From contig OZ007507.1 of the NCBI GenBank assembly GCA_963931865.1, positions 13,619,950 to 13,683,949 on the forward strand: a stretch of DNA of 64,000 nucleotides, written 5' to 3'. Both the position numbers and the translations under genes were made by a program. Under the pieces are notes generated by a model. That model searched no databases. It saw only the letters and a program-made list of their open reading frames with translations, and had not been told where the DNA came from. This document shows positions 22,590 through 34,110 of the stretch, piece after piece. The DNA is from Axinella damicornis (taxonomy: Eukaryota > Porifera > Demospongiae > Axinellida > Axinellidae). The stretch's first letter is position 1. Every line of letters starts with the position of its first letter.

Positions 22590-23831
22590 TCAGGAAGTTA
22601 GTCTGTCAAGTTGTTCAAGCATATAAGCCATGGTGGGGCGATCATCAGGGCTATATTCGATGGAGGACGTGACCAGTGGGTGTATTTGAGGCCACTTCCG
22701 CTGGACCTGTTGGACCATCTCCTCCAAGTTATCGGGATCAGGAAGCTCCTGTGTGATCACTTCACCCATTAATACTCCATAGCTGTACACATCAATCTTG
22801 GGTGTTTGGGGTGGGGGAGGTGTGCGGGAGCGTGGATGTTGGGGAAAGGCTTCTGGGGCAGTGTAGATAATGGCTCCTTCGCCAGGAGTAGTGGCAAAGC
22901 GTACCAAGTTGGCTGAGCCAAAATCAGAGAGCTTGGCTTTCCACACATCATTGGTAACAGCTTCAAGAAGCACATTAGCTGTACTGACATCTCTGTGGAT
23001 GATAGGTTCTCGGTGGAGGTGGAGGTAGTTCAGAGCTGAAGCCACGTTTTGAAAGATGCGAAGCTTGTTGGAGCCCAGCCGTTTCTCTTCGTAAGCTGTG
23101 CGTAGGCTTGTGTCAAGAAGCTCAGTGATGATCATGGGGCCAGTTCTGTCATCCAACACTGCAGCGATGAAGAGCACCAGGTTGGGGTGACGCACCTGTG
23201 CCATGGTGCTGATCTCCCTGCGTATACGGTCCACAGTAGTCGGCTGAAGGATGCTGGGATACACTCGCTTGACAGCAACCCTCTGTCCTCTAAACTTCCC
23301 CTTAGCAACATACCCCCAGGCACCACCTCCAAGAACCTCCTGATCCACCTGGACTTCTTTGTGAGAGACACGCCAGAACTCGATTTCCTGGGAGTGGGTA
23401 CGAGAGAGGGTGGTGCCCAGCCTTTGCTGGAGTTGATCCTTTTCCCTCCTTATATCAGACAACTGCTGCTGAAGTTGTTGAATTCGAGCATCTTTTTCCC
23501 TCCTTACATCTGACAACTGCTGCGTTGTTTGTGCCAGACTCTGCTGAAGTTGATGAACCTGGCCCTCTTTCTCTCTCCTTATGTCAGAAACTTGTTGCTG
23601 AAGTTGCTGGACTCGAACATCAATTTGAGCCTCATGCTTTTGTTGTATTTGGGCTATCTGCTGATGTGTGTCTGAAATAAGTTGTTCAACAATGGTTTCA
23701 TTTTGTGCCACCTGTTGCCTTAGCCGGGCTGAAGCTTCTCTTTCATGTGATAATTCCTGTTGGAGTCGGCGTACTTCAGTGTCATGCTGTCTCGTTTCTT
23801 CTCTAACCTCTGGTGGTGATGAGATAACCAT
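22590..23831 (-). CDS. Coiled-coil protein kinase, TKL-like
   Basis: An uninterrupted 413-residue frame. Residues 10-145 form a Gln/Arg/Glu-rich coiled coil with three related blocks around SDIRREK. Residues 165-410 are a protein kinase domain: Gly-loop LGGGAWGYV (167-175), VAVK Lys188, helix-C Glu206, HRDVSTAN (279-286), DFG (303-305), APE (325-327) and DDRP (396-399). All catalytic residues are present, so the enzyme should be active. The HRDVSTAN loop is neither the classical Ser/Thr (HRDLK) nor Tyr (HRDLAARN) form; the overall look is TKL-like. No membrane segment is seen; the coiled coil suggests cytoplasmic oligomerisation. The start is the first ATG after an upstream stop. Upstream lies the end of a fold-back repeat, so its promoter is probably repeat-derived. 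Confidence 0.85.
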   Translation of the reverse strand: MVISSPPEVREETRQHDTEVRRLQQELSHEREASARLRQQVAQNETIVEQLISDTHQQIAQIQQKHEAQIDVRVQQLQQQVSDIRREKEGQVHQLQQSLAQTTQQLSDVRREKDARIQQLQQQLSDIRREKDQLQQRLGTTLSRTHSQEIEFWRVSHKEVQVDQEVLGGGAWGYVAKGKFRGQRVAVKRVYPSILQPTTVDRIRREISTMAQVRHPNLVLFIAAVLDDRTGPMIITELLDTSLRTAYEEKRLGSNKLRIFQNVASALNYLHLHREPIIHRDVSTANVLLEAVTNDVWKAKLSDFGSANLVRFATTPGEGAIIYTAPEAFPQHPRSRTPPPPQTPKIDVYSYGVLMGEVITQELPDPDNLEEMVQQVQRKWPQIHPLVTSSIEYSPDDRPTMAYMLEQLDRLTS

Positions 23832-24869
23832 TGTGAGTCAAGACATATAGAGGAAGTTATCAATTATCGGACACCATCCATATTCAGACGCGCTAGCGCG
23901 GAAGTTGTACAATTGTGGAGGTGGGCGTGATTTTTCAGCGATAGTGCACACATCCATCTCACTGTGCGTTGCAAGTTTGGTGTTGCTCTCTTGTTTGGCT
24001 CTGGAGTTATAATCTGTCAAAGGCGAAATTCTGAAACAGCTATATTCGGACAATTGTTTCCTCTGAACCAGTTTTCGGCAGGATTTCTGCAGCTTGGTGG
24101 AGCCCCAAGACCCTTCTGCTGCACGCCTGATTTTTGGTGTTGTAGCTGCCTCAGGCGCTGAGGGGTGTCATTGGAATGTTGACCAAGTCTCGCCCTCTTT
24201 GATCGGACAGTGGATTTCGCCATGTTTTTAGTATGGACGCCGCCAACACTGCTTTGGGGCCATGATGCGGACATCACTGGAATGTGCAGCTTCTCAGCAA
24301 CACAACGGTACAAGTCTGGTGTTCATACGTCGTGAGATGGAGCTGTTGTTCTCCATTTTCTTCTAGTCTATCGAACATGATGCTGAAAGTAATACTGGAT
24401 GGAAAGACAAAAAACAGCTCCGTCTTGAGAACTATATGACGTATGAACACCGGACTTGTAAAGTTGTACCGCTGTGTTGTTGAGAAGCTGCACATTCCAG
24501 TGATGTCCGCATCGTGCCCCAAAGCGGTGTTGGCGGCGTCCATACTAAAATCAGGCGTGCAGCAGAAGGGTTTTGGGGCTCCACCAAGCTGCGGAAATCC
24601 CGCCGAAAACTGGTTCAGAGGAAGCAACGGGGAGCGGCGTCCGATAACACATACAATGGTCCGATTATAGCTGTTTCAGAGTTTTGTCTTTGACAGATTA
24701 CGAGGGGCAACCACACTCCTGGTAGCTGCGTTGCAACCGGTTGCAACTTGACCGTAGCGCAAGCTAGCTAGGTATGGCAACGCATTCCAATTAACGCACA
24801 TGCCATGTGAGGACTATGCTCGGTCGTACCGTACGATCGTCGACGTCGATCGATTGAGCTGAGTCAGCA

Positions 24870-24927
24870 ATGGCAGCCCAAGGAGAAGACAAGAAACTTA
24901 TACAGCGCTCACAACTTCGCCAGCACG
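24870..24927 (+). CDS. Candidate first coding exon, variant 1
   Basis: ATG opens MAAQGEDKKLIQRSQLRQH and meets a GTGAGT donor in phase 1. The context is CpG-containing. No downstream exon was identified, so the gene product is unknown. Confidence 0.3.
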
Positions 24928-25033
24928 GTGAGTTTTGGCATGTAAGCGTCGACCGTGCACGTGTAGTCAGAATCTTCATGTGCTTTTCCTAATAAAGGTA
25001 CTGCCACCAGAAGTCGGAGAGAGCGCTCGAGCA

Positions 25034-25078
25034 ATGGCGTCCACGGCGAGACAAAACGCTCATATCTCCACCACCAAG
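25034..25078 (+). CDS. Candidate first coding exon, variant 2
   Basis: ATG opens MASTARQNAHISTTK and meets GTGAGG in phase 0. The sequences after both donors (24870 and 25034 exons) share GTGTAGTCAGAATCTT, so the two exons lie in a local tandem duplication. They could be alternative first exons; different end phases argue against one common second exon. Confidence 0.3.
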
Positions 25079-25489
25079 GTGAGGTTCAGCACCAAAATTG
25101 TACTGTGTTGGGACAGTGCATGATAGCGATCACGACGGTGTAGTCAGAATCTTTGTGCGCCATTCCTGTCACTGGAACGAGTTATTTACATTAATTACAT
25201 TTACATTATTTACGCAGCACAATTTTTCCCCTACCAGGAGTGTAATAACTCCGGAGCCAAACAAGGGAGCAACAACAAACTTGCAACACACAGTGGGGTG
25301 GATGTGCACTATCGACGGAAGGCCACACCCACTTCCGCAATTGTACAACTTCCGCGCTAGCACGTCTGAATATGGATGGTGTCCGATAATTGATAACTTT
25401 CTCTATACTATAAGCATCTACTAAGATAAATTGGTGCCCACTACAAATCATTAAATTTTGTTCTGGACAGTTGTCTAAAATTATCTCAG

Positions 25490-26250
25490 GCAAGCCTGAC
25501 CTCATTCCCAGACCCCACCAGGAGGTAAAAATGGAAGTATGATTCAGTAAGCGTTCTCCACAAAACATAAAGCCTTCCAAAGATCAAATTGAGCCCCAGA
25601 ATTTGTCGCTTGCAGTACTAACATGGGGAAGGCCTGATAAAACTTGTCACGTGCAGTGAGGTGATGTTGGGTGGACGTATGGGGGAATAGCACATTCCCA
25701 GGTGTACCACAAGGCCGTCTGCTTTGTAGCCAGTTCTGGTAGCACAGTATACACACGTTGTAGTCTAGCTGCCGTTTACACAGCCCCAGACTCACATTTG
25801 TGTAGAAAGTTGCAAGCACACTTCACCATTGCGGGTACCCAACAGTCAGATGAGCTGTATTTCCTGGCTTCAGACTTTTGCACAGCTGTAGGGCAACTTC
25901 TGAACCCAGGAAATGTCGTCAAGAGCCAATGCTCAGTCACTGTTGAATGCCAGTCTGTTGTAGGTGGTCGATCACATAGTGTGTGCTCTTTATACACGGC
26001 TTTGCAGGAACGTGCTGCTCCTCCACATGTCCATGCACCCAACGTCCATCTATGTATGACAAGTTTTACCAGGCCTTCCCCCATGTTAGTACTGCAAGTG
26101 TCAAACACTGGGGTGAGAAGGCCTAGAAATGAGGCTAGGCCTTCCATTCCAACCCAGATATTTGTGGCTGGTAGCATAAGTACCAACGCAGAGGAAGGCC
26201 TGGTAAAAACCATCATGTGCAATGATGTGCATGGATGCTGGGTGATAAAG
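25490..26250. mobile_element. Nested MITE cluster
   Basis: CTTGCAGTACTAACATGGGG with AGGCCTGATAAAACTTGTCA (25610-25690) is mirrored at 26020-26100. Further TAGCCTC-family pieces lie at 25497-25530 and 26100-26160. The 206-codon open frame across this segment is made of these repeat arms and is not credited. Confidence 0.6.
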
Positions 26251-26460
26251 GACGCGACTAAAACACAGAGCAGAACACTGAGAAAAAGGACCAGAAACAG
26301 GCCAAGTTTTCCAATGCTTTAGACACCATCTACTTGATTGTGCAGTGAACTACAGTTTGTAGCACAGGTTTGCAGTCTAGCAGACGATCACCAGTACCAG
26401 GTGACATGACCTGTGTACCAGAGGTGTCAATAGTCTCGCTCCGAGGTGCCGGTCACCAGT

Positions 26461-26657
26461 TCATCCATGGCTGTGTGGACCTGTGGTACTAAATACTATT
26501 ACTACACAAATTACCAAGTAGACGGGGTCTAGCACATGGAAAACCCAGTCCGTTTTCTTGTCTGGTTTCCATTCTGTTCCGTGTATTAGCCACATCCGGT
26601 GATAAACCACTGAACTACCTCCACCTCTTTGTAACACATTACATGAAGTAAACCTAC
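26461..26657 (-). other. Read-through extension of the GBP exon
   Basis: If the GTAGGT donor at 26657 is not used, the frame stays open for about 65 residues, ending at 26461. It includes a hydrophobic stretch around DPVYLVICVVIVF. This could be an intron-retention tail with membrane character or chance. No evidence separates the two. Confidence 0.25.
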
Positions 26658-29600
26658 CTTGTTCAAGTGCAGCAATTTTGCTTTTGTAGTTATCCTCTGC
26701 TATCTTCTGATTTTGTTGGAGCCTAGCGATTTGGAAAGCGTAGGATTCCTTCATCTCTGCCATTTTGCACTCTGATTGCTCCACGGCATCTTTCATTCTG
26801 GCATCTGAGAGCTCTTTCTGCTTTCTAAGTTCATTGCGAAACCTCTGATCTGCTCGTTGCTGAAGTTCCTCCATCTTGAGCATGTTGTAAGTTTTTTGGA
26901 CGCTTAGTTCTGTTATGGTCCGTTTGAGCTCATTTGTTTGCTGATTTACAGCTTCATTTAATTCATTCACTTGAAGTCTAGCTTCATCAGCTTTCTGTAG
27001 GGCATCTATTGCCTGCTGGTTGAAACTTTGAATCTTATGGAACATCTCAGTGCTGTGTTTGAGCATACTTTCCTTCTTCACTTGATAGACCTCTTCCACT
27101 GCAGGACCAATTGCTTTCCTTCTGTATTCAGCCAGCATTGCCTCAATTTCACTGCTGAGATCGTCAAATGTGATGCCTGAATTTGGAGAGAGTGTGTCTA
27201 TTAGGTCTTGAATTGGTTTGAAAAGTTCTTCAAACAGCTGGTTGCAAAACTCGAGGGATTTTTGCTTGTTTCTTTGAACAAATGAAAGCAATTTTCCACC
27301 AGTCACTGTTCTGATTATAACTTCCCCACCATCAGTATCATGCTTGACGTCCTCATACTCAACTATTCGTCTCTCAAATTCGACTGTTAGTGCTTTCCTT
27401 TGTTCTTCATTTCCTTCGATGTCTTGCGGCATGAGACGTTTCACTTCATCTTGAAAGATTTTGCGCTTCAGAGTTATAATGCTGTCGTGTATTTGCATGA
27501 GTGCTTCTGGTCTGCAACATACCACATCACTGTCATTTTCCAACTTTTTGAGTGGATCATATTGATCTTCATCTTTTGGATACATCTCTAGAGGAGCCTT
27601 TTGCTTGAGAGCAGCCTCCATTTCACTTTCGTACTCTGCAACCAGCCGTTCTATGAGCTCCTTGAGCTTTAAGGAAACCATTGTATGCCATGAACACTCA
27701 AGAGCAAGGATACTACCTGGTTTGTTGATTTCAACAATGTAACCTTGTGCGAGAAGGACTAGAGTGGAACCATCCACGGGTATACTGGTGTTAAAACCCC
27801 TTTTCACTGAGACATTTTCCAAAATAAACCGAAACACTTCTTCAATACGTGTATTGAAGTCATCAGAGAGCTGCTCCTGGTGTTCTGTGATGTTTTGTAC
27901 TATATCCTCGTCAGCGGATGGTAGTGGAAGTGTTTGACACTCAACTGTGGGAAAGTAACCAAGGATAGCCATTGCAACAATGTCAGCTTTGGTTGGAAGT
28001 CCTTTCTTGCTTCTGCAGAGGACCTGCGTCTTCAGGTAGTCAGTTGGTGAAAGTTCATCATCAGCTTCACTGACTGGTTTGAGTGTGGCATCACGCAACA
28101 GCCAAAGAAAGGATGGAAAGTGGTCTCGAAAATCGACCATTTCAGAATCTTCTCCAGGATGAACGGTAATGCACTCAGAGATCTTTGTAAAGCAGCTGAA
28201 AAGAAATAGACAAATCAATTTGGGCCTTATGATTTGGGCCTAGTGGACTACGTATATCTACATATGTATGGATGACATTTGATAAAGGATGGAAATGTTG
28301 AAAAAAATATACCATGTGCGAATTAAAATACTTACACACTATACTATTGACTATTCAAATAATAAGCCAGTTGCACGCAAGCGAAAGTATTCACGGAATG
28401 TATGACGTCACATCCGGTTGCTCTATTGCAGCTACGTTAAGTATTGCAGTCAATGGCGAAATCGGTAGGTGGGCGTTTGAAATGTGCGCGTGATTAAAAC
28501 TATGCTGATCAGACAATTTAAGTGACCGCGGCGATAAACAAGAGACCTGGACGGTCAAGACGGTGAGCGAAGTGTGTGAATCGGTTGAAGTACGAACGAG
28601 AACAAAGCGGTCTTGCTACGTCTACAGCCCCCCTGCCTCCAGTGTTCAGGCTCTGTTCCTGCATAGCTAGATTATTATACTTCGAAGGTATTAGCTATGG
28701 TTTCTGTGACGCTTACTGCCGCGGACATACCGGGAGCAGACCTGAGCGAGCTGTTGGTTCTCTTTTGGCATCGCTATCGGGAAAAGTGCCTGGAACAGCT
28801 CGCGACTGCGATCTCAGCTGCCTGCCATCCATCCAAAACATGCTGAACCATTTCGGTCTCGTACCTGGATCGCTTGGAAATCGGTGGAAGAAGGCGCTCG
28901 GATCCTGGCTTGGGTTGTTGCCGCAACACGTTACAGGTATGTCCAGCATACTGCGTTGTTCTCGTTCGTACTTCAACCGATTCTCACTCTTTGCACACCG
29001 TCTTTACCGCCAGGTCCCTTGTCAAACACCACAGTCACATGAACTGTGTAATCCGTATGGTTTTAGTCACGCGCAGGTTTCAAACCGCCCCTTGCCAATT
29101 TTGCCATTTACTGCAATACTTAACGTGGCTATAAAAGAGCAACCGGATGTAACGTCACGTCAATCAAATTCCTTCGCTCTTGTGTGCAACTGGCTTATTG
29201 TTACCTCAATTTTTCCAGGTCACTCTTTGTTGGCACATGAACAGAATTGTAGATGAGGTAGGAGCTCAGTAGGATTGTCATAACTAAGATGCTGGCATCA
29301 CTGGTCCCCGTACTAGACACAGCGTCGATTCCGTCAGTGTCAAGAAATACTAGTGTGAAATCGTCGCACTCCAGGACAGTAGTACCCATCCAGATCCCAT
29401 GGGTGCAGACATTTGTGGTGTGGCCCACTTGGAAGCAGTTCTTCTCACCAGTGAAGCGTGAAAGGAAGTAAGACTTGCCAGTGCGATATGGACCGCATAT
29501 TGCTACAACTGCGATCGGTTTCCCAATCGATTTGAGAAGGTCGATAGCTTCAGGAACCAGCTGTAAGTCCGAACTCTTGCTCTCAGTTTGTTCGTGCAAT

Positions 29601-29719
29601 TCATTTCTCTCCAGATCATATTTGTAATTCCCTTTCACAATTAGAGGAATGGCAGGTGGAATTGGTTCCTTTCCTAAGTTGCGTTTCTCGAAAATTCTCT
29701 TAGCCATGTCTTTCCATAT
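26658..29719 (-). CDS. Guanylate-binding-protein (GBP) type large GTPase
   Basis: Two exons join in frame. Exon 29719-29205 (after TTGAATTACAG) holds the likely start ATG at 29707; exon 28195-26658 follows after TTTCTTTTCAG. Counting from that ATG, the G domain shows the P-loop GPYRTGKSYFLS (72-83), HTTNVCTHGIW (96-106), LDTDGID (122-128) and, across the splice, FPSFLWLLRDATL with DYLKTQVL, the GBP-specific RD guanine-binding region. A helical C-terminal half ends in a long coiled coil (LQKADEARLQVNELNE through DQRFRNELRKQKE). At least 680 residues are encoded and exon 2 ends in phase 1 at GTAGGT; the last exon was not found. GBPs are GTP-hydrolysing, self-assembling proteins; vertebrate members act in cell-autonomous immunity. 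An in-frame ATG further upstream (29794) would add a hydrophobic leader if that acceptor is not used. Confidence 0.85.
28378..29180. mobile_element. 800-bp fold-back element filling the GBP intron
   Basis: Arms of about 215 bp (28378-28615 and 28955-29180) share ACATCCGGTTGCTCT, ACGTTAAGTATTGCAGT, ACCTGG-CGGT-AAGACGGTG and ATCGGTTGAAGTACGAACGAGAACA. The central 340 bp is unique and has an ATG-led frame (from 28697) containing AADIPGADLSELLVLFW. The intron is 29204-28196, so the element is most of it. Confidence 0.75.
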
Positions 29720-29819
29720 CTGTAATTCAATGAAAAGCATGCTAAAAGCGAGCCAAACTAGTGCCACCGATTCCAACAAATGATTTTTGTTCATTCACAC
29801 ATGGATACACAATGTTATG

Positions 29820-31790
29820 TAGTGTTCCTTAGCAAGACCGATTTGACTTGCATGGTGTATAATTTAAAATAGTAAAGTACTTCTGTATCTGTCAGAAAAA
29901 GGCTTCACAGGATAAATTACAGTCACATCAGTTAAGTCCCAAACCAATATTTACGCCGCAATAACATTGACACATGAGCCACTTATTAAAATTGCTTGTG
30001 CACCATGAGTATCAATAATGGTCAGGAGCACACAATACCTATATTTCCTGTCATGAGTAGTGGGTAGTCCTAGTCTTGCTCTTCAAGAGTTCTTTTCCAG
30101 CCAATAGCTATTGCTTCCCTGCATTTGCAAGTCTTCACCATATTATGCATGTGATCCACTGTGCAAAAACCCGGCAGATCCGTCAAAAAATCTATTTTGT
30201 GTTAGAGACAATTATGGCGCCATTTTACACCATCTTGTACTTTCATTAATCCAATTCACTCCATCAGACCCAGATGAGTCGCACGCAATAATTGTGGCAA
30301 GCTGGCTATAGCTAAGTACTAAATGCGTTCAGGTACTAACAATGGATAGCATGGTAGCAAACACAAAAAGCAATTGATCATACATAATGCATGCTAACTA
30401 AATAAGGTTTGCAGTTAACCCCACCCATAAATTCCAGAACTGGAATTCCTAGGTTAGTGAGTTTGCGTAGTGGCTTTAAGAGAGAAGCCTGTTGTTGATG
30501 CAGCTGCGGCTATATATGTATCATGAACAAATCTGTTTCACTTCTTGGTTACAAGGACTGTAGAAGAAGGCTTACAGTCTGCTGAAGAAGGCTTACAGTC
30601 TGCTGAAGAAGCTTCACAGCACAACAAGTGAATCTTTGCGTTCAGGGGAGATGGTAAGCATTTGCCCCAGAAGATGATGGCGAAAAGTCAGAAGACTGAG
30701 ATCCGAAGACAGATCTTGTAATTGACTCTGAATTTGTTTGGCTTAATGGAAATTGTCCCCAGTAAGAGGCTTCCTGGTATTGCGCCAAGTTGGATCAACC
30801 GAAAATTAATTAGTAGATCCACCGATAAATTTCTTGCAAGCTGCATTGTATTTTATTAGCAATAGTATCATGTTGTATCTCAGCAATTGGATGACTGAAA
30901 GTGCTCTGTGGTAAGGTGTAAGGAGCTAATATAATATCCATGGAGTGGTATTTTTCAAAATGTGGGATGTGCCGGGTTTTCACTCAGCAGGTCACATATT
31001 AATGCGTGTTATATAGTTACTCCATAATATATTTGGATTGCTATAGGCATTTTATGCTCCTGCCAGATATAGCTATCCTTCCTTTTTGAGGCATCAGAAG
31101 GCAAAGTTACACGACCACAACCCAGTTAGTATGCCAGCATAGGTTTCTCAGGGCAGTTAAGGATAGGCTGGCTCAAGTTTTGCCTAGCAATGACTTTCAG
31201 AGCTCTGTACTGCTCTTGTGTAACAGTTTTACCACATATCTGGAAAATTTCGTCGTAATAATTTTTGCATTGTTGTCATAAACCAATATTCTACACGAAA
31301 TAAATTTACAACGAATAGCTAATATGGTCAGAAGATTTTTCACACGATGCTAGCCGGTTGTTTGGCGAGATGGCTCTTCTTAGATACCTCCATAGATACG
31401 TGCAACCGAGGGACGGTCTCCGTAGGTCTCCGTTAATTGGTGCCACCAACATTCCGGTGATGTCCATGAAACCTGTCTACAGTGACCAGATATTCTTTTC
31501 CACCATGCATCAAGATCACCTGATCCACGAGACTAAGGACAAGCGATGAGTTCATCACTTACAAAAAGTGACACGCTGAGCGCATATCCCTCCCCAAAAA
31601 GCACTGACAGCTCTCTGAGCAATCCCTTATCACACTGCTAAGCAGTGTTAGTTCTACATGGATGTCTGCTGCTGGCTCACATATGTATGTTCCTGCTCGT
31701 GCCTACTAAGGCATGGTTTAATGTATTGCACGTTACACGGAGATTCATTATAGTGTGCGAAATTAATCATTTAGTATACGGAGAAAGAAA
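29820..31790. other. No gene recognised
   Basis: The stretch is AT-rich. A 24-bp repeat (GAAGAAGGCTTACAGTCTGCT) occurs in tandem near 30560-30610. A frame at 31373 starting MALLRYLHRYVQPRDG is short and unsupported by splice sites. Confidence 0.4.
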
Positions 31791-32042
31791 ATGGCGGTGT
31801 AAATAAACAAGTAGAGTATGGTCTACCAGTATGCCTCTCTGGTTGATAGTTGTAGCTTCGCTTCATGATAGTCGTAGTCTATACCTTTGTTAGTTGTTTG
31901 TGGTACTCCGCGGTGCCACTCCTGTGTGGATTTCGGACGGCAGTATATACTTGACCTTCAGACTGCAAGCCATTGGTAAACCGGAAGTTCGCTAGGCGGC
32001 ATGTAGGACCTTTCTGTATTTTGTAGTTATACTCAAGTACGG

Positions 32043-32197
32043 AGTCTTCGTGGCGAAAGAAAAACTTTGGCCTGATGGATTTCCGACACGTTCACAAAGT
32101 GCCGAGATACAGGAGAATCGAAGTGTACCTCGGTCTGATCTGATGTACAAACGGCCCCACCCAGCGAGAACGCAAAATCGAAATGCTAATCCATCAG
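32043..32197 (+). CDS. Possible exon of unknown gene
   Basis: The frame includes VAKEKLWPDGFPTRSQ, VPRSDLMYKRPHPARTQ and ends at a GTGAGA donor (32198). Codon content looks coding and lies just after a GC-richer segment. No upstream in-frame ATG was found nearby, so the start given is arbitrary. Confidence 0.25.
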
Positions 32198-32629
32198 GTG
32201 AGATTTTAGATTAGGCTTATATATTGTCGTTGACTTCCAAAGTGAACGAATTACTGAAGGTTTTACATACCGCCTAACGCGAAGTTTATTTTAATCGGCA
32301 TTACGTCATTAATTGGCCATGTTTGTTTACAGGAAGTAGTGGGCGTGGCTAAAAACAATGTAAATGTAAACTATAATGGTTTGGGATATCAGATCTACAA
32401 TTTTATTTCTTAATACAAAATGAAAGGGGGTATAACAGTAGGATGAAAACAACTGCTCCATATGTCCATTTTTCAGCTCTCCCGCACCTTAAGTGGCCTG
32501 AGTGAAGTGTCTATTACTAACATGTTGCCACCCTTGCTTGTTCCTACTCCAGCTAGTTCATATCATTGCAAACTTTTTCGATCGAGGCCAATTTTTTGAC
32601 ATACTTGAATCTAGCTATATCTACTGCGC

Positions 32630-32725
32630 TGGTCAAACTGGGGGTCCATCGAACCCATGGAACTCCCTGTAGACATGCCATGCACTGGTCAAATTGGGGT
32701 TCCATGAAACACATGGAACACTGTT
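32630..32725. repeat. Short CTGGTCAAATTGGGGTTCCAT repeats
   Basis: Two units match the nine-unit array at 39420-39870, in the same orientation and including the CCCTGTAGAC-T-CCATGCACTGG linker. Confidence 0.75.
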
Positions 32726-32729
32726 AAAA

Positions 32730-33715
32730 CAGTGGTGTTAGTCTAGCACCAGTAGTGTTAATCCTGCAGTGCAACTTTTAACCCATGTGGTGTAATACAA
32801 CACTAGGTTTGCTACTTTGACACCAACACGGCTAGATATAAACCACTGGTGTGTAGAAATAGCACTCAAGTGAGGTTCACATAATTCATGCAGTTTTGGG
32901 GTGTGTGAGATTAGCACCAGGGGTGGTAATTCTAGCACATCTATGCAGTGTTAATTTAATCCGATAGGTGTAATTTAACACTGCGTTTGTTGGTTTAACA
33001 CCAGCAGGGCTTACAATAAACCACTGGAGTAGAAACAGCACCAGGTACAGGATTCACCAACTCCCATGTTGGGGTGTGAGAATAGCACCAGGGGTGGTAA
33101 TTCTAGCACATCTATGTAGTGTTAATTTAATCCAATAGGTGTAATTTAACACTGGTTTGTTGGTTTAACACCAGCAGGGCTTAAACTAAACCACCCAGAA
33201 GTAGCACCAGGTACAGGGTTCACCAGCACCCATGCTGGGGTGTGAGAATAGCACCAGGGGTGGTAATTCAAGCACAGCTATTTGGTGCTAGGTGTAATTT
33301 AACACTGCGTTGGCGTTGCTTTAACCCGACAGCTTAAAATAAAACTACCCGGAGTAGAAACAGCACCAGGTACAGGATTCACCAGCTCCCATGCTGGGGT
33401 GTGAGAATAGCACCAGGGGTGGTAATTCTAGCACATCGATTTATGTAGTGTTAATTTAATCCGATAGGTGTAATTTAACAATGCGTTCGTTGGTTTAACA
33501 CCAGCAGGGCTTAAAATGAACCACCCAGAAATAGCACCAGGTACAGGGATCACCGGCACCCATGCTAGGGTGTGAGAATAGCACCAGGGGTGGTAATTCA
33601 AGCACAGCTATTTAGTGCTAGGTGTAATTAATTTTAACACTGCGTTGGCGTTGCTTTAACCCGACAGCTTAAAATAAAACTACCCGGAGTAGATACAGCA
33701 CCAGGTACAGGGTTG
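32730..33715. repeat. Satellite array, about 165-172 bp units
   Basis: About six units contain GTGAGAATAGCACCAGGGGTGG, TTAATTTAAT, TAACACTGCGTT and AGCACCAGGTACAGG. Unit starts fall near 32899, 33071, 33237, 33397 and 33569. The array occupies the presumed intron following the minus-strand exon at 33709-33831. Confidence 0.85.
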
Positions 33716-33831
33716 ACTGGCTCGATGTACTCCTGCTTCACGTAGTGTGTGACTATAACTGGCAGCGTAGCTAGTGCAAAATACGTGGGAATAAGGGCAT
33801 ATGGCGCCGCCGAACTTGCAGCGAGCGCCAT
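33709..33831 (-). CDS. First coding exon of an unknown small membrane-like protein
   Basis: ATG at 33831 opens 41 codons ending exactly at a GTACCT donor in phase 0. Visible features are an Ala/Ser-rich start, a hydrophobic segment (YALIPTYFALATLPVIVTHY) and a charged KQEYIEPVNP end. This is compatible with a short membrane or mitochondrial-type N terminus. The following exons would lie beyond the satellite array and were not found. Confidence 0.4.
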
Positions 33832-34110
33832 TGGTGAGACTCAGTACCTATAAGTAATCCCTTGTAAGCCCTACGTTGGCGGTTAACGGCAAGTTACTTT
33901 ATCTTGACAGCGTTTTAGATACTAGAGCCGGGTTCTTCGTTGAATTACAGTCAGTAGTTCGCTGCTATGCTCGATCGAAGTCCTGCGCAGCTCGATATTA
34001 TATTGCGAATGACCAAATCACGTGAATGCCACGTGCCGCGAGTAAGTATACAGCGCGCGGGGTTTTATTCAGAGCAGCTGTTGATATTTTTTGAATCGAC
34101 CAGAAGAAGA
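33832..34110. promoter_or_regulatory. Candidate bidirectional promoter with two E-boxes
   Basis: This is the short gap between a minus-strand first exon (33831) and a plus-strand first exon ending at a GTAAGT donor (about 34210). It contains TCACGTGA (34018-34025) and CACGTG (34030-34035), which are E-boxes of the USF/TFE type. The local CpG content is raised. Confidence 0.4.

Larger units (their letters stand above)
23850..25415. mobile_element. Nested fold-back element upstream of the kinase
   Basis: Outer arms of about 185 bp (23852-24030 and 25225-25412) share AAGTTATCAATTATCGGACA, GCTAGCGCGGAAGTTGTACA and TTGTTTGGCTC. Inner arms (about 24008-24350 and 24425-24705) share TCTGAAACAGCTATA, CTGAACCAGTTTTCGGC and GTGATGTCCGCATC. 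The right outer arm is separated from the inner one by about 500 bp holding two small ATG exons. The left edge is about 20 bp from the kinase ATG. Confidence 0.8.

Noticed and set aside
25702..26322. 206-codon plus-strand open frame
   Set aside because: It is built from MITE arms (GTTAGTACTGCAAG, AGGCCT repeats) and shows no domain; the reverse strand is also open in mirror fashion.
28576..29256. 226-codon plus-strand frame opposite the GBP intron
   Set aside because: Mostly the two arms of a fold-back read through; the minus strand shows the mirrored peptide KYEREQ. Only the central part is kept as a possible fragment.
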